Source: Bacteroidaceae bacterium (GTDB taxonomy: Bacteria; Bacteroidota; Bacteroidia; Bacteroidales; Bacteroidaceae). Taken from it: a stretch of DNA of 15,007 nt. The notes under the pieces are model-generated. The model was given only the letters and a program-made list of their open reading frames with translations, made no database searches and was not told the DNA's origin. A program made the position numbers and the translations under genes. The stretch covers positions 1-15,007 of the forward strand of contig JAFTTD010000103.1 in assembly GCA_017466965.1 (NCBI GenBank). Reading direction: 5' to 3'. Below, piece after piece: positions 7,238-12,743 of this stretch (within the stretch, counting starts at the first letter, position 1; each line of letters begins with the position of its first letter).

Positions 7238-8245
7238 ATGACTCACATACACTTAACACTCATTTGCCTGCCAATACTCATCGGATGGATTCTCGACCGC
7301 TTGGCTGGCGATCCGCAAGGAATACCCCACCCGATTGTCGGATTTGGCAAAATTATTTCTTTCGGCGAGAAAAGACTAAACCAAGGACACAACCGCAAAG
7401 CAAAAGGAGCATTCTGGAGCATCTTTTGCATATTGTCAGCATTTGCCATAACACTATTAATTCTGAACCTGTCAGCATTAAATACATCTCTATATCTGAT
7501 TGTATCCGGAACTGTCATATTCTTTTGCCTTGCAGGAAAAACACTGCGAAACGAAGTAAGAATGACATTCGAAGCTGTGGATAGAAGCACAGAAGAGGGA
7601 AGGAAACAAGTAAGCCGCATTGTCGGGCGTGACACCTCAAACCTCTCGCCACAAGAAATACGCACAGCAGCACTTGAAACATTGGCGGAAAATCTTAGCG
7701 ATGGAGTCATAGCACCACTTTTCTGGCTTTTTGTGCTCGGAATACCGGGAATGGCAGCATACAAGATGATAAACACATTAGATTCAATGATAGGATACCG
7801 CAACGAGCGCTACAAGGACTTCGGATGCTGGGCAGCCCGAATAGACGATTTTGCGAATTATATTCCGGCACGTATCACGGCAATTCTGATAATCATTTCA
7901 GCAAAAGCATTGGAACTATGGAAAAACAAGCTAACACGCTCAAGCAAACCGTTATTCCTTAAAAAGTTCAAAAGCCTTATACTGTTCACGGCATTCTTTG
8001 GGCCAAAGCATTCAAGTCCAAACAGCGGGTGGCCAGAAGCAGCATTAGCATCCATTCTCGACTGCAGATTCGGCGGTCCACACAACTATTTCGGTGAAGA
8101 GTTCTACAAGCCTTACATCGGAACAAACCCTCGAATGTTAAACACAGAAGACATGGAGCTATCCATCACAATAGCGTCAATTGCAGAAATCATCATGATA
8201 GTGCTGATAATACTCTCATTGGCAGGTGGATACCTGCTGTCATAA
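7238..8245 (+). CDS. cbiB: Adenosylcobinamide-phosphate synthase CbiB
   Basis: Inner-membrane enzyme that joins adenosylcobyric acid to aminopropanol phosphate, giving adenosylcobinamide phosphate; it uses the products of the two genes before it. The 335-residue protein shows the family blocks in order: DRLAGDPQGIPHPIVGFG (20-37), GRDTSNLSPQEIRTAALETL (130-149), ENLSDGVIAPLFW (151-163), YKMINTLDSMIGYRNERY (175-192), DDFANYIPARITA (203-215) and SGWPEAALA (263-271) with FGGPHNYFGE. Hydrophobic segments lie at about 5-18, 60-78, 84-99, 158-174, 213-223, 245-254 and 312-333. Length is normal for the family. It follows cobD by 9 bp and is the last gene of the operon; no strong terminator follows. 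Confidence 0.95.
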   Translation: MTHIHLTLICLPILIGWILDRLAGDPQGIPHPIVGFGKIISFGEKRLNQGHNRKAKGAFWSIFCILSAFAITLLILNLSALNTSLYLIVSGTVIFFCLAGKTLRNEVRMTFEAVDRSTEEGRKQVSRIVGRDTSNLSPQEIRTAALETLAENLSDGVIAPLFWLFVLGIPGMAAYKMINTLDSMIGYRNERYKDFGCWAARIDDFANYIPARITAILIIISAKALELWKNKLTRSSKPLFLKKFKSLILFTAFFGPKHSSPNSGWPEAALASILDCRFGGPHNYFGEEFYKPYIGTNPRMLNTEDMELSITIASIAEIIMIVLIILSLAGGYLLS

Positions 8246-8309
8246 ACAGGTTGCAACCCTATAATAGGCTTTTTAAGTTCATAAAAAGTTATATTTATAA
8301 AAAAAGACT

Positions 8310-8317
8310 TAACTTTG
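8310..8317 (+). promoter_or_regulatory. Putative promoter of the outer-membrane protein gene (TAACTTTG)
   Basis: TAACTTTG matches the -7 consensus and is the same octamer used by the cobamide operon promoter at 3444. No clear TTTG box lies 19-21 bp upstream. The predicted transcript starts near 8324 with a leader of about 60 nt ending in an A-rich stretch before the ATG at 8384, typical for this phylum. It suggests the outer-membrane protein is transcribed separately from cbiB, although read-through is possible. Confidence 0.55.
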
Positions 8318-8383
8318 CACAGGCATATTTGCGGAGATTTATTTAGCTAAGATAAAAACTCTAAAAAAATTAAAACTTAAATT

Positions 8384-9088
8384 ATGAAAAGATTGGTAAA
8401 AAGCATTGCACTAATTATTGCAATTATTGCTCCTTCAGCAGCAGGAGCGCAGGAAGCGTCTATAGGCGCAGACCTTGTAAGCAGCTACGTTTGGCGCGGT
8501 CAGAAACTGGGTGACGCAGCCATTCAGCCATACGCTTCACTCGAATACAATGGATTCGGACTTGAAGCATGGGGAAGCTACGGCATTGTCAACAGTGATG
8601 ACGCAAAGGAAATAGATCTTACATTGTCTTACAATTTAGGCGGATTAACAGTTGCAGTAACAGACTACTGGGTTTCAGGCATTGACCCTAAAGACAGATA
8701 CTTCCTCTACGGAGCAAACAAGGGAGGGCATACATTTGAGGCAAACATAGGCTATGACTTTGATTTTGTTTCTGTAAACTGGTACACAAACTTTGCAGGA
8801 ATTGACGGAGTTAACAAGGATGGCGATCGCGCTTATTCTTCATACTTTGAAGTTGCCGCACCTTTCAGCCTCGGCGGACTTGAGTGGAATGCCGCTGTTG
8901 GTGGTGTACCATTCGCTACAGACTACTATGAAGAGATGAACTCAGAAGGTTTTGCTATAACAAACGTAACCCTATCTGCTACAAAGGAAATAAAAGTTAC
9001 AAACACATTTACACTTCCTGTTAATGCAGCGATATCAGCAAATCCAAGCGCACAAAGCATGTATTTCGTTGTAGGAGTTTCTTTCTAA
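8384..9088 (+). CDS. Putative outer-membrane beta-barrel protein (TorF-like)
   Basis: Function unknown. The 234-residue protein has a type I signal peptide with predicted cleavage after AGA (Ala22). The mature part begins with EASIGADLVSSYVWRGQ, a start characteristic of TorF-like putative porins, and consists of alternating hydrophobic/aromatic beta-strand segments rich in Gly, Tyr and Trp, for example FGLEAWGSYGIV, IDLTLSYNL, FDFVSVNWYTNFAG and SYFEVAAPFSLG. It ends in YFVVGVSF, the terminal Phe expected of outer-membrane barrels. About 10-12 strands can be fitted by eye. It lacks a TonB box or plug, so it is not a BtuB-type receptor. It sits 138 bp after cbiB on the same strand with its own promoter; a link to corrinoids is only positional. 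Confidence 0.75.
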   Translation: MKRLVKSIALIIAIIAPSAAGAQEASIGADLVSSYVWRGQKLGDAAIQPYASLEYNGFGLEAWGSYGIVNSDDAKEIDLTLSYNLGGLTVAVTDYWVSGIDPKDRYFLYGANKGGHTFEANIGYDFDFVSVNWYTNFAGIDGVNKDGDRAYSSYFEVAAPFSLGGLEWNAAVGGVPFATDYYEEMNSEGFAITNVTLSATKEIKVTNTFTLPVNAAISANPSAQSMYFVVGVSF

Positions 9089-9112
9089 TAATAAGAAGAA
9101 GGAGGTAGAGTA

Positions 9113-9379
9113 GTTAAGAAGTTAAGAAGTTAAGGAGTTAAAGGTAGGAGTTAAAAGTAGGAGTTAAAAGTAGGAGTTAAAAGAGGACAAATGCATGGGG
9201 TGGCATAGCCTACCTTAAAACCTCACAACCTTACAACCTCAAAACCTTTAAAAAAAGGGAGTTCCGCTTGCGACAACTGAAACTTTAGTTTCACAAAGGA
9301 GCGCACTTTAGTGCCCTTACACTACTGGATGGCATAGCTAACTTAAAAACTCAAGAACTTATAAACTCAAAAACTTAAA
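9113..9379 (+). repeat. Modular octamer-repeat element, copy A (full, with hairpin core)
   Basis: The element starts 24 bp after the outer-membrane protein stop. First comes a tail: three 8-bp units (GTTAAGAA, GTTAAGAA, GTTAAGGA; 9113-9136) and then 13-bp units GTTAAAGGTAGGA, GTTAAAAGTAGGA, GTTAAAAGTAGGA and GTTAAAAGAGGAC (9137-9188). A 24-bp linker follows, then five octamers of the type CCTTAAAA (9213-9252), an 87-bp core with three hairpins (9253-9339), and five octamers of the type AACTTAAA (9340-9379). The motif TGGCATAGC occurs in the linker and again at the end of the core, suggesting an internal duplication. Positions 9176-9375 align without gaps to 10773-10574 on the opposite strand with about six mismatches. 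I do not recognise the family. Confidence 0.88.
9253..9339 (+). ncRNA. Conserved three-hairpin core of copy A (possible structured RNA)
   Basis: These 87 bp are identical to the reverse complement of 10610-10696. They contain three short palindromes in a row: CGCTTGCG inside AGTT...AACT (about 9260-9278), TGAAACTTTAGTTTCA (9278-9293) and GCACTTTAGTGC (9303-9314). The last two share the centre ACTTTAGT, so they look like paralogous hairpins. The stems could form in RNA or as DNA cruciforms. Whether it is a functional RNA, a protein-binding site or a mobile-element recognition site cannot be told from sequence. Confidence 0.4.
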
Positions 9380-9427
9380 AACGCCTTAACACCTTTAACA
9401 ACTCTAACATATCCAAACACAAAGCAC

Positions 9428-9477
9428 TGCGAACAAGCCATTGATATACAAAACAAAGGCTTGTTCGCACTTTTTTT
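9428..9477 (+). terminator. Strong intrinsic terminator upstream of rfbA
   Basis: A perfect 12-bp stem, TGCGAACAAGCC (9428-9439) with GGCTTGTTCGCA (9458-9469), an 18-nt loop, and a run of seven T at 9471-9477. This is the best rho-independent terminator in the window. It lies 340 bp after the outer-membrane protein stop, beyond repeat copy A, so transcripts ending here would carry the whole repeat element as a 3' untranslated region. Confidence 0.85.
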
Positions 9478-9510
9478 GTCTGCAATTACTTATAATCCAA
9501 CATAAAAACC

Positions 9511-9518
9511 TATATTTG
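9511..9518 (+). promoter_or_regulatory. Putative rfbA promoter (TATATTTG)
   Basis: TATATTTG matches the TAnnTTTG consensus and is 32 bp before the rfbA ATG, so the leader would be about 25 nt. No convincing -33 box is visible at the standard distance. Placed directly after the terminator at 9428-9477, it suggests rfbA is an independent transcription unit. Confidence 0.6.
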
Positions 9519-9549
9519 CAGTATATCAACCGTAACAAAATAAAAAAAT

Positions 9550-10464
9550 ATGAAAGGAATTGTTCTTGCGGGTGGTAGTGGTACACGTCTTTATCCTATC
9601 ACCAAGGGGGTCAGTAAACAGCTTATACCAATCTTTGACAAGCCGATGGTTTATTACCCGATATCAGTACTCATGTTGGCAGGAATCAGAGACATTCTGA
9701 TTATTTCCACACCTCATGACTTACCTGGATTCAAGCGTCTGCTCGGCGATGGTAGTGACTACGGAGTACATTTCGAGTATGCAGAACAGCCTTCGCCAGA
9801 CGGATTGGCACAGGCTTTCATCATAGGTGAAAAATTCATCGGAAACGACAGTGCATGTCTCGTACTCGGAGACAATATATTCCACGGACGAGGATTCAGC
9901 TCTATGCTCAGAGAGTCTGTACGCATGGCTGAAGAAGAAAATAAGGCTACTGTTTTCGGATACTGGGTAAACGACCCTGAGCGCTACGGAGTTGCCGAAT
10001 TCGATAAAGAAGGAAACTGCCTCAGCATTGAAGAAAAGCCTGCAAACCCAAAGAGCAACTATGCAGTAGTAGGATTGTACTTCTATCCAAATAAAGTTGT
10101 GGAGGTGGCAAAGAACATCAAACCTTCGCCAAGAGGAGAACTTGAGATTACCACTGTAAACCAGGAATTCCTGAAAGAAAAGAATCTTAAGGTTCAGCTT
10201 CTCGGACGCGGATTTGCATGGCTTGACACTGGTACACATGACAGCATGTCTGAAGCATCCACATTTATTGAAGTACTCGAAAAGCGTACAGGACTTAAAA
10301 TTGCATGTCTTGAAGGAATAGCATTCCATAACGGATGGATTACAGCAGAAGAACTTCGCCGCATTGCAGAACCAATGAAAAAGAATCAATACGGACAGTA
10401 CCTTCTTCAGCTTGCCGACACAAACTATTTCGAAACAAAAGGTATGGCAGGATTAGAAAACTGA
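9550..10464 (+). CDS. rfbA: Glucose-1-phosphate thymidylyltransferase (RmlA/RfbA)
   Basis: Makes dTDP-glucose from glucose 1-phosphate and dTTP, the first step of dTDP-L-rhamnose synthesis for O-antigen or capsule. The 304-residue protein has the expected length and motifs: nucleotide-binding loop [13 protein letters not shown] (6-18) with Arg13, [16 protein letters not shown] (22-37), [10 protein letters not shown] (104-113) with the metal-binding Asp108, and GVAEFD and EEKP segments in the sugar-binding part. [15 protein letters not shown] is the conserved C-terminal block. The partners rfbB, rfbC and rfbD, which commonly adjoin rfbA, are not present. The gene is flanked by the inverted repeat copies at 9113-9379 and 10572-10810, with its own terminator-promoter pair upstream. 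Confidence 0.96.
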   Translation: MKGIVLAGGSGTRLYPITKGVSKQLIPIFDKPMVYYPISVLMLAGIRDILIISTPHDLPGFKRLLGDGSDYGVHFEYAEQPSPDGLAQAFIIGEKFIGNDSACLVLGDNIFHGRGFSSMLRESVRMAEEENKATVFGYWVNDPERYGVAEFDKEGNCLSIEEKPANPKSNYAVVGLYFYPNKVVEVAKNIKPSPRGELEITTVNQEFLKEKNLKVQLLGRGFAWLDTGTHDSMSEASTFIEVLEKRTGLKIACLEGIAFHNGWITAEELRRIAEPMKKNQYGQYLLQLADTNYFETKGMAGLEN

Positions 10465-10508
10465 TTTTTTCAGGAGCCTAATAAGGAGTAAACACATAAG
10501 TTAAAAAC

Positions 10509-10561
10509 AGGAGTTAAAGAGGAAGATTACACCCTTAGGTATCATCTCCTTTTTAACTCCT
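10509..10561. terminator. Long-stem hairpin downstream of rfbA, possible bidirectional terminator
   Basis: Left arm 10509-10527 (AGGAGTTAAAGAGGA then AGAT) pairs with right arm 10544-10561 (ATCTCCTTTTTAACTCCT): about 15 bp with one G.T pair, a one-base bulge and 3 more bp, with a 16-nt loop. It lies 45 bp after the rfbA stop and between convergent rfbA and cobS. U-tracts are weak on both sides (TTTTT is within or just beyond the arms). The arms are two oppositely oriented GGAGTTAAA units, the same sequence as the repeat tails. Confidence 0.5.
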
Positions 10562-10571
10562 TTATATTTTA

Positions 10572-10810
10572 AAGGTTTTTGAGTTTATAAGTTCTTAAGT
10601 TTTTGAGTTAGCTATGCCATCCAGTAGTGTAAGGGCACTAAAGTGCGCTCCTTTGTGAAACTAAAGTTTCAGTTGTCGCAAGCGGAACTCCCTTTTTTTT
10701 AAGGTTTTGAGGTTGTAAGGTTGTGAGGTTTTAAGGTAGGCTATACCACCCCATACATTTGTCCTCTTTTAACTCCTACTTTTAACTCCTACCTTTAACT
10801 CCTCCTTAAC
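10572..10810 (-). repeat. Modular octamer-repeat element, copy B (inverted partner of copy A)
   Basis: Read on the minus strand this begins 29 bp after the cobS stop. A tail comes first: GTTAAGGAGGA (10810-10800), GTTAAAGGTAGGA, GTTAAAAGTAGGA and GTTAAAAGAGGAC (10799-10761). Then follow the 24-bp linker, octamers of the type CCTTAAAA (10736-10697), the 87-bp hairpin core (10696-10610, identical to copy A) and octamers of the type AACTTAAA (10609-10574). It has one 13-bp tail unit fewer than copy A. With copy A it forms a 200-bp inverted repeat of about 97% identity around rfbA, the inner ends being about 1.2 kb apart. Confidence 0.88.
10610..10696 (-). ncRNA. Conserved three-hairpin core of copy B
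   Basis: Exact reverse complement of 9253-9339, with the same three palindromes (TGAAACTTTAGTTTCA, GCACTTTAGTGC and the CGCTTGCG stem). It would be transcribed as a structured 3' extension of cobS if that transcript is not terminated earlier. Function unknown. Confidence 0.4.
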
Positions 10811-10839
10811 TCCTTCCCCCTTATCTCCCAAAAATCTCC

Positions 10840-11607
10840 TTACCTCATTATCACCAGCATTACAATTTGGAAAATCATTTCAGCCAGCAAGCATACAGCA
10901 CCACAACAGTCTCCTGTATATCCACCAATTCTTCTTTTCATCATATAAAAGAAAGCTCCAGCAGCAACGCCTGAAATACACATTGCAATAACAAGAGAAT
11001 AAAGATTCACTCCATTATACACACAGAATCCAATAGGGAAAGTAGCGCACAATATAGCAGAAAAGCCCTCTATCAGATTCATTCGACGATAAACCACCCC
11101 ATTCTTCGCACTTTTTTCATCACGTGCATAAGGAAGAATATTTATAATATTTGAACTCACCCATTTAGCCCAAACATCTCCGCATAGCATTAACAACGGA
11201 ATCAACGAAGACGGCATATATGAAAGCGAGAAAACAATCAACAGGAAATAAACAATAAGTCCCAGCACACCATAACTCCCAATATGAGAATCCTTCATAA
11301 TCTCAAGCACTCTCCTCCTCGATGTTCCTCCACCAAACCCGTCACACACATCCGCCCATCCGTCCTCATGCAGCGCACCAGTGACAATCATCCTCACGCT
11401 CAAAGCCAAAACTACAGCCGGCACTGACGGCATCCCTACAGCTAAAGCACACCAGGCCACAAGCGCCATCAAACCGCCCGTAACCCATCCAGCCAATGGC
11501 CAAAACGGAACTACCCGCTCGTAACATTCACGTGGGATATTGGCTAATCGCCAGAAAGGCAGACGAGTAAAAAAAGTTAGAGAGGCAAGAATACGCAAAA
11601 AGAACAT
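10840..11607 (-). CDS. cobS: Adenosylcobinamide-GDP ribazoletransferase (cobalamin synthase)
   Basis: Inner-membrane enzyme that joins adenosylcobinamide-GDP to the activated lower-ligand riboside (phosphate), completing the nucleotide loop of the cobamide. Starting at the ATG at 11605-11607 gives 255 residues, the usual length, with LTFFTRLPFWRL about ten residues in. An in-frame ATG at 11652 would add 15 polar residues that do not look like family sequence, and GGAGG lies just upstream of the chosen start. Conserved blocks: PFWPLAGWVTGG (34-45), GALHEDGWADVCDGFGGG (77-94) and LEIMKDSHIGSYGVLGLI (101-118), then several hydrophobic helices. It belongs functionally with cobQ-cobD-cbiB but is 2.6 kb away on the other strand, and cobU, cobT and cobC are not beside it. 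Confidence 0.93.
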   Translation of the reverse strand: MFFLRILASLTFFTRLPFWRLANIPRECYERVVPFWPLAGWVTGGLMALVAWCALAVGMPSVPAVVLALSVRMIVTGALHEDGWADVCDGFGGGTSRRRVLEIMKDSHIGSYGVLGLIVYFLLIVFSLSYMPSSLIPLLMLCGDVWAKWVSSNIINILPYARDEKSAKNGVVYRRMNLIEGFSAILCATFPIGFCVYNGVNLYSLVIAMCISGVAAGAFFYMMKRRIGGYTGDCCGAVCLLAEMIFQIVMLVIMR

Positions 11608-11705
11608 CCTCACACCTCCGACACAGTAGGAATCACCATCATTTTTTTTCATATCATCAACTTATTAAAATCCATCCATATTAAAACAACTATCATCTTA
11701 TACTG

Positions 11706-11713
11706 CAAATATA
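11706..11713 (-). promoter_or_regulatory. Putative cobS promoter (-7 box TATATTTG)
   Basis: The minus strand reads TATATTTG, identical to the rfbA -7 box. A TTTG lies 24 bp further upstream (11738-11741), somewhat beyond the usual 19-21 bp. The predicted transcript starts near 11700 with a leader of about 90 nt to the chosen start. Confidence 0.5.
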
Positions 11714-11765
11714 CACGAAACAAATGAAAACTTCCAACAAAAATCATAAGAACTGCAATTAAAAC

Positions 11766-11847
11766 GAGCCTGCGTTTGAATATTAACGAGCCTGCATTAA
11801 AAAATAAATGAGCCTGCGTTTGAATATAAATGAGCCCCATTTTACGC
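11766..11847. repeat. 22-bp tandem repeat between divergent cobS and divIC promoters
   Basis: GAGCC begins at 11766, 11788, 11810 and 11832, exactly 22 bp apart each time. The first three units start GAGCCTGC followed by an AT-rich remainder (GTTTGAATATTAAC, ATTAAAAAATAAAT, GTTTGAATATAAAT); the fourth is degenerate after GAGCCCC. Units one and three differ at only two positions. The array lies between the cobS promoter (11706-11741, minus) and the divIC promoter (11856-11886, plus) without overlapping either. The 22-bp period is about two helical turns, as expected for same-face binding of a protein. The remainder of 11608-11946 shows no credible gene. Confidence 0.85.
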
Positions 11848-11855
11848 ACGGAGAT

Positions 11856-11886
11856 ATTGCACTATTCAAAAAAAACAGTACCTTTG
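11856..11886 (+). promoter_or_regulatory. Putative divIC promoter (ATTG-N19-TACCTTTG)
   Basis: TACCTTTG (11879-11886) matches TAnnTTTG, and ATTG (11856-11859) lies 19 bp before it, one base off the TTTG -33 box. The predicted leader is about 55 nt to the ATG at 11947. The 22-bp repeat array ends about 8 bp upstream of the -33 box. Confidence 0.65.
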
Positions 11887-11946
11887 CAACGTTAAACAAA
11901 GCTAGTTGTTCCATCAACATTCCAAACAAAAAAAACATAAACTAAC

Positions 11947-12246
11947 ATGATGAACCACATAAAAAACTTCATTGTCAAATTCAAGTATGTCATTACTCTC
12001 ATCGTATTCGGCATTCTTATTGGTTTCGTTGGCGAGCATAGCCTTGTAGAACGCCATAAACAACGCCAGGAGATTAACGAACTTCAGAATGAGATAGACA
12101 AGTATAATACAAAATTTGAGAAAGACAAAGAGTTGCTGTTACGCCTCAAGAACAATCCGGAGGCAATAAAGGATGTGGCACGAGAGAAGTATTTCATGAA
12201 GAAAGAAAACGAAGACATTTTTATTATTGAAGATGAAAAGCAATAA
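11947..12246 (+). CDS. divIC: DivIC/FtsB-type septum formation initiator
   Basis: Small bitopic membrane protein that acts in the divisome, usually in a complex with FtsL and FtsQ/DivIB at the division site. The 99-residue product has one transmembrane helix (about 14-28, YVITLIVFGILIGFV), a heptad-like charged coiled coil (about 35-69), and the family's C-terminal signature VAREKYFMKKENEDIFII (77-94). This is the normal size and architecture. Two ATGs stand in tandem at 11947 and 11950; either may be used. It overlaps the next gene by 14 bp and is probably the first gene of a two-gene operon. Confidence 0.88.
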   Translation: MMNHIKNFIVKFKYVITLIVFGILIGFVGEHSLVERHKQRQEINELQNEIDKYNTKFEKDKELLLRLKNNPEAIKDVAREKYFMKKENEDIFIIEDEKQ

Positions 12247-12622
12247 AATTTATTCTTATTTAGCTCTCACAGGCGAAATAGTGGTTCTGATTGCAGCCAC
12301 TTTATGGATTATGAACATTTCCTGGGTGGGATATCTGTTTGCATTAGGGGCAACAATGTTTGCTATAGGACGTTTCCACGAGGATTACAATGCCATGAAT
12401 GCGCCAAAAGCGTCAATTACCATAAGGCGACTTTATCGCCAACGTACACTTGGAACGGCAATGTTGCTTTTTGCAGGTATAACAATGAATCTACCTCAGG
12501 GCTTTTATTTTGGCATTTATCTCACTCGCTCTGTTTGGGTCATACCATTTACCGTGTTTGTAATTCTTGAAGTTTACACCGCATTCAGAATTCCTAACGC
12601 GGAAAAGGAAGAAAACAGCTAA
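12233..12622 (+). CDS. Small four-helix membrane protein of unknown function
   Basis: 129 residues from ATG at 12233-12235; a TTG two codons earlier is in frame but unlikely. Four hydrophobic segments are visible at about 10-28, 31-46, 72-90 and 99-117, with basic loops (RRLYRQRTLG around 65-74) and a charged C-terminus (NAEKEENS), consistent with an integral inner-membrane protein. I recognise no catalytic motif or named family. It overlaps the 3' end of divIC by 14 bp, so it is translationally coupled and may work at the envelope or divisome; that is inference from position. Confidence that it is a real gene is high because of the overlap, coherent topology and length. Confidence 0.8.
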   Translation: MKSNKIYSYLALTGEIVVLIAATLWIMNISWVGYLFALGATMFAIGRFHEDYNAMNAPKASITIRRLYRQRTLGTAMLLFAGITMNLPQGFYFGIYLTRSVWVIPFTVFVILEVYTAFRIPNAEKEENS

Positions 12623-12637
12623 TTATGCTGTTTATTT

Positions 12638-12689
12638 TTAAAAAGGTGTCTTCAGTGTGCTGATTAAAGATTAAAAAGGTGTATCTTTG
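12638..12689 (+). promoter_or_regulatory. purB upstream region: 12-bp direct repeat and TATCTTTG promoter box
   Basis: TTAAAAAGGTGT occurs twice, at 12638-12649 and 12671-12682, 33 bp apart (about three helical turns). The second copy abuts a -7 box TATCTTTG (12682-12689), identical to the trpS one. The predicted leader to the purB ATG at 12744 is about 48 nt. The direct repeat could be an operator for a purine regulator, or a decayed duplicate of the promoter region; I recognise no known site. Confidence 0.5.
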
Positions 12690-12743
12690 CACAGTGAAAG
12701 CAAAATTTCACACATTTTTGACGAAACAGATTTTTAATCATAT

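Noticed and set aside
8249..8274. Terminator after cbiB
   Set aside because: GGTTGCAACC and CCTATAATAGG are short palindromes followed by CTTTTT, but the stems are only 3-5 bp with impossible or tiny loops; too weak to call.
9404..9586. 60-codon minus-strand frame between copy A and rfbA
   Set aside because: It covers the intrinsic terminator and the rfbA promoter and start; the translation has no protein-like features.
9113..10810. Composite transposon or insertion sequence carrying rfbA
   Set aside because: Neither flanking repeat encodes a transposase, no target-site duplication is visible at the outer ends, and related copies occur alone at 871-1109 and 14117-14165.
11766..11847. CRISPR array
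   Set aside because: The repeats are contiguous 22-bp units with no unique spacers, and no cas gene is nearby.
11649..11849. 66-codon minus-strand frame upstream of cobS
   Set aside because: It runs through the 22-bp tandem repeats and the candidate cobS promoter, and has no sequence features of a protein family.
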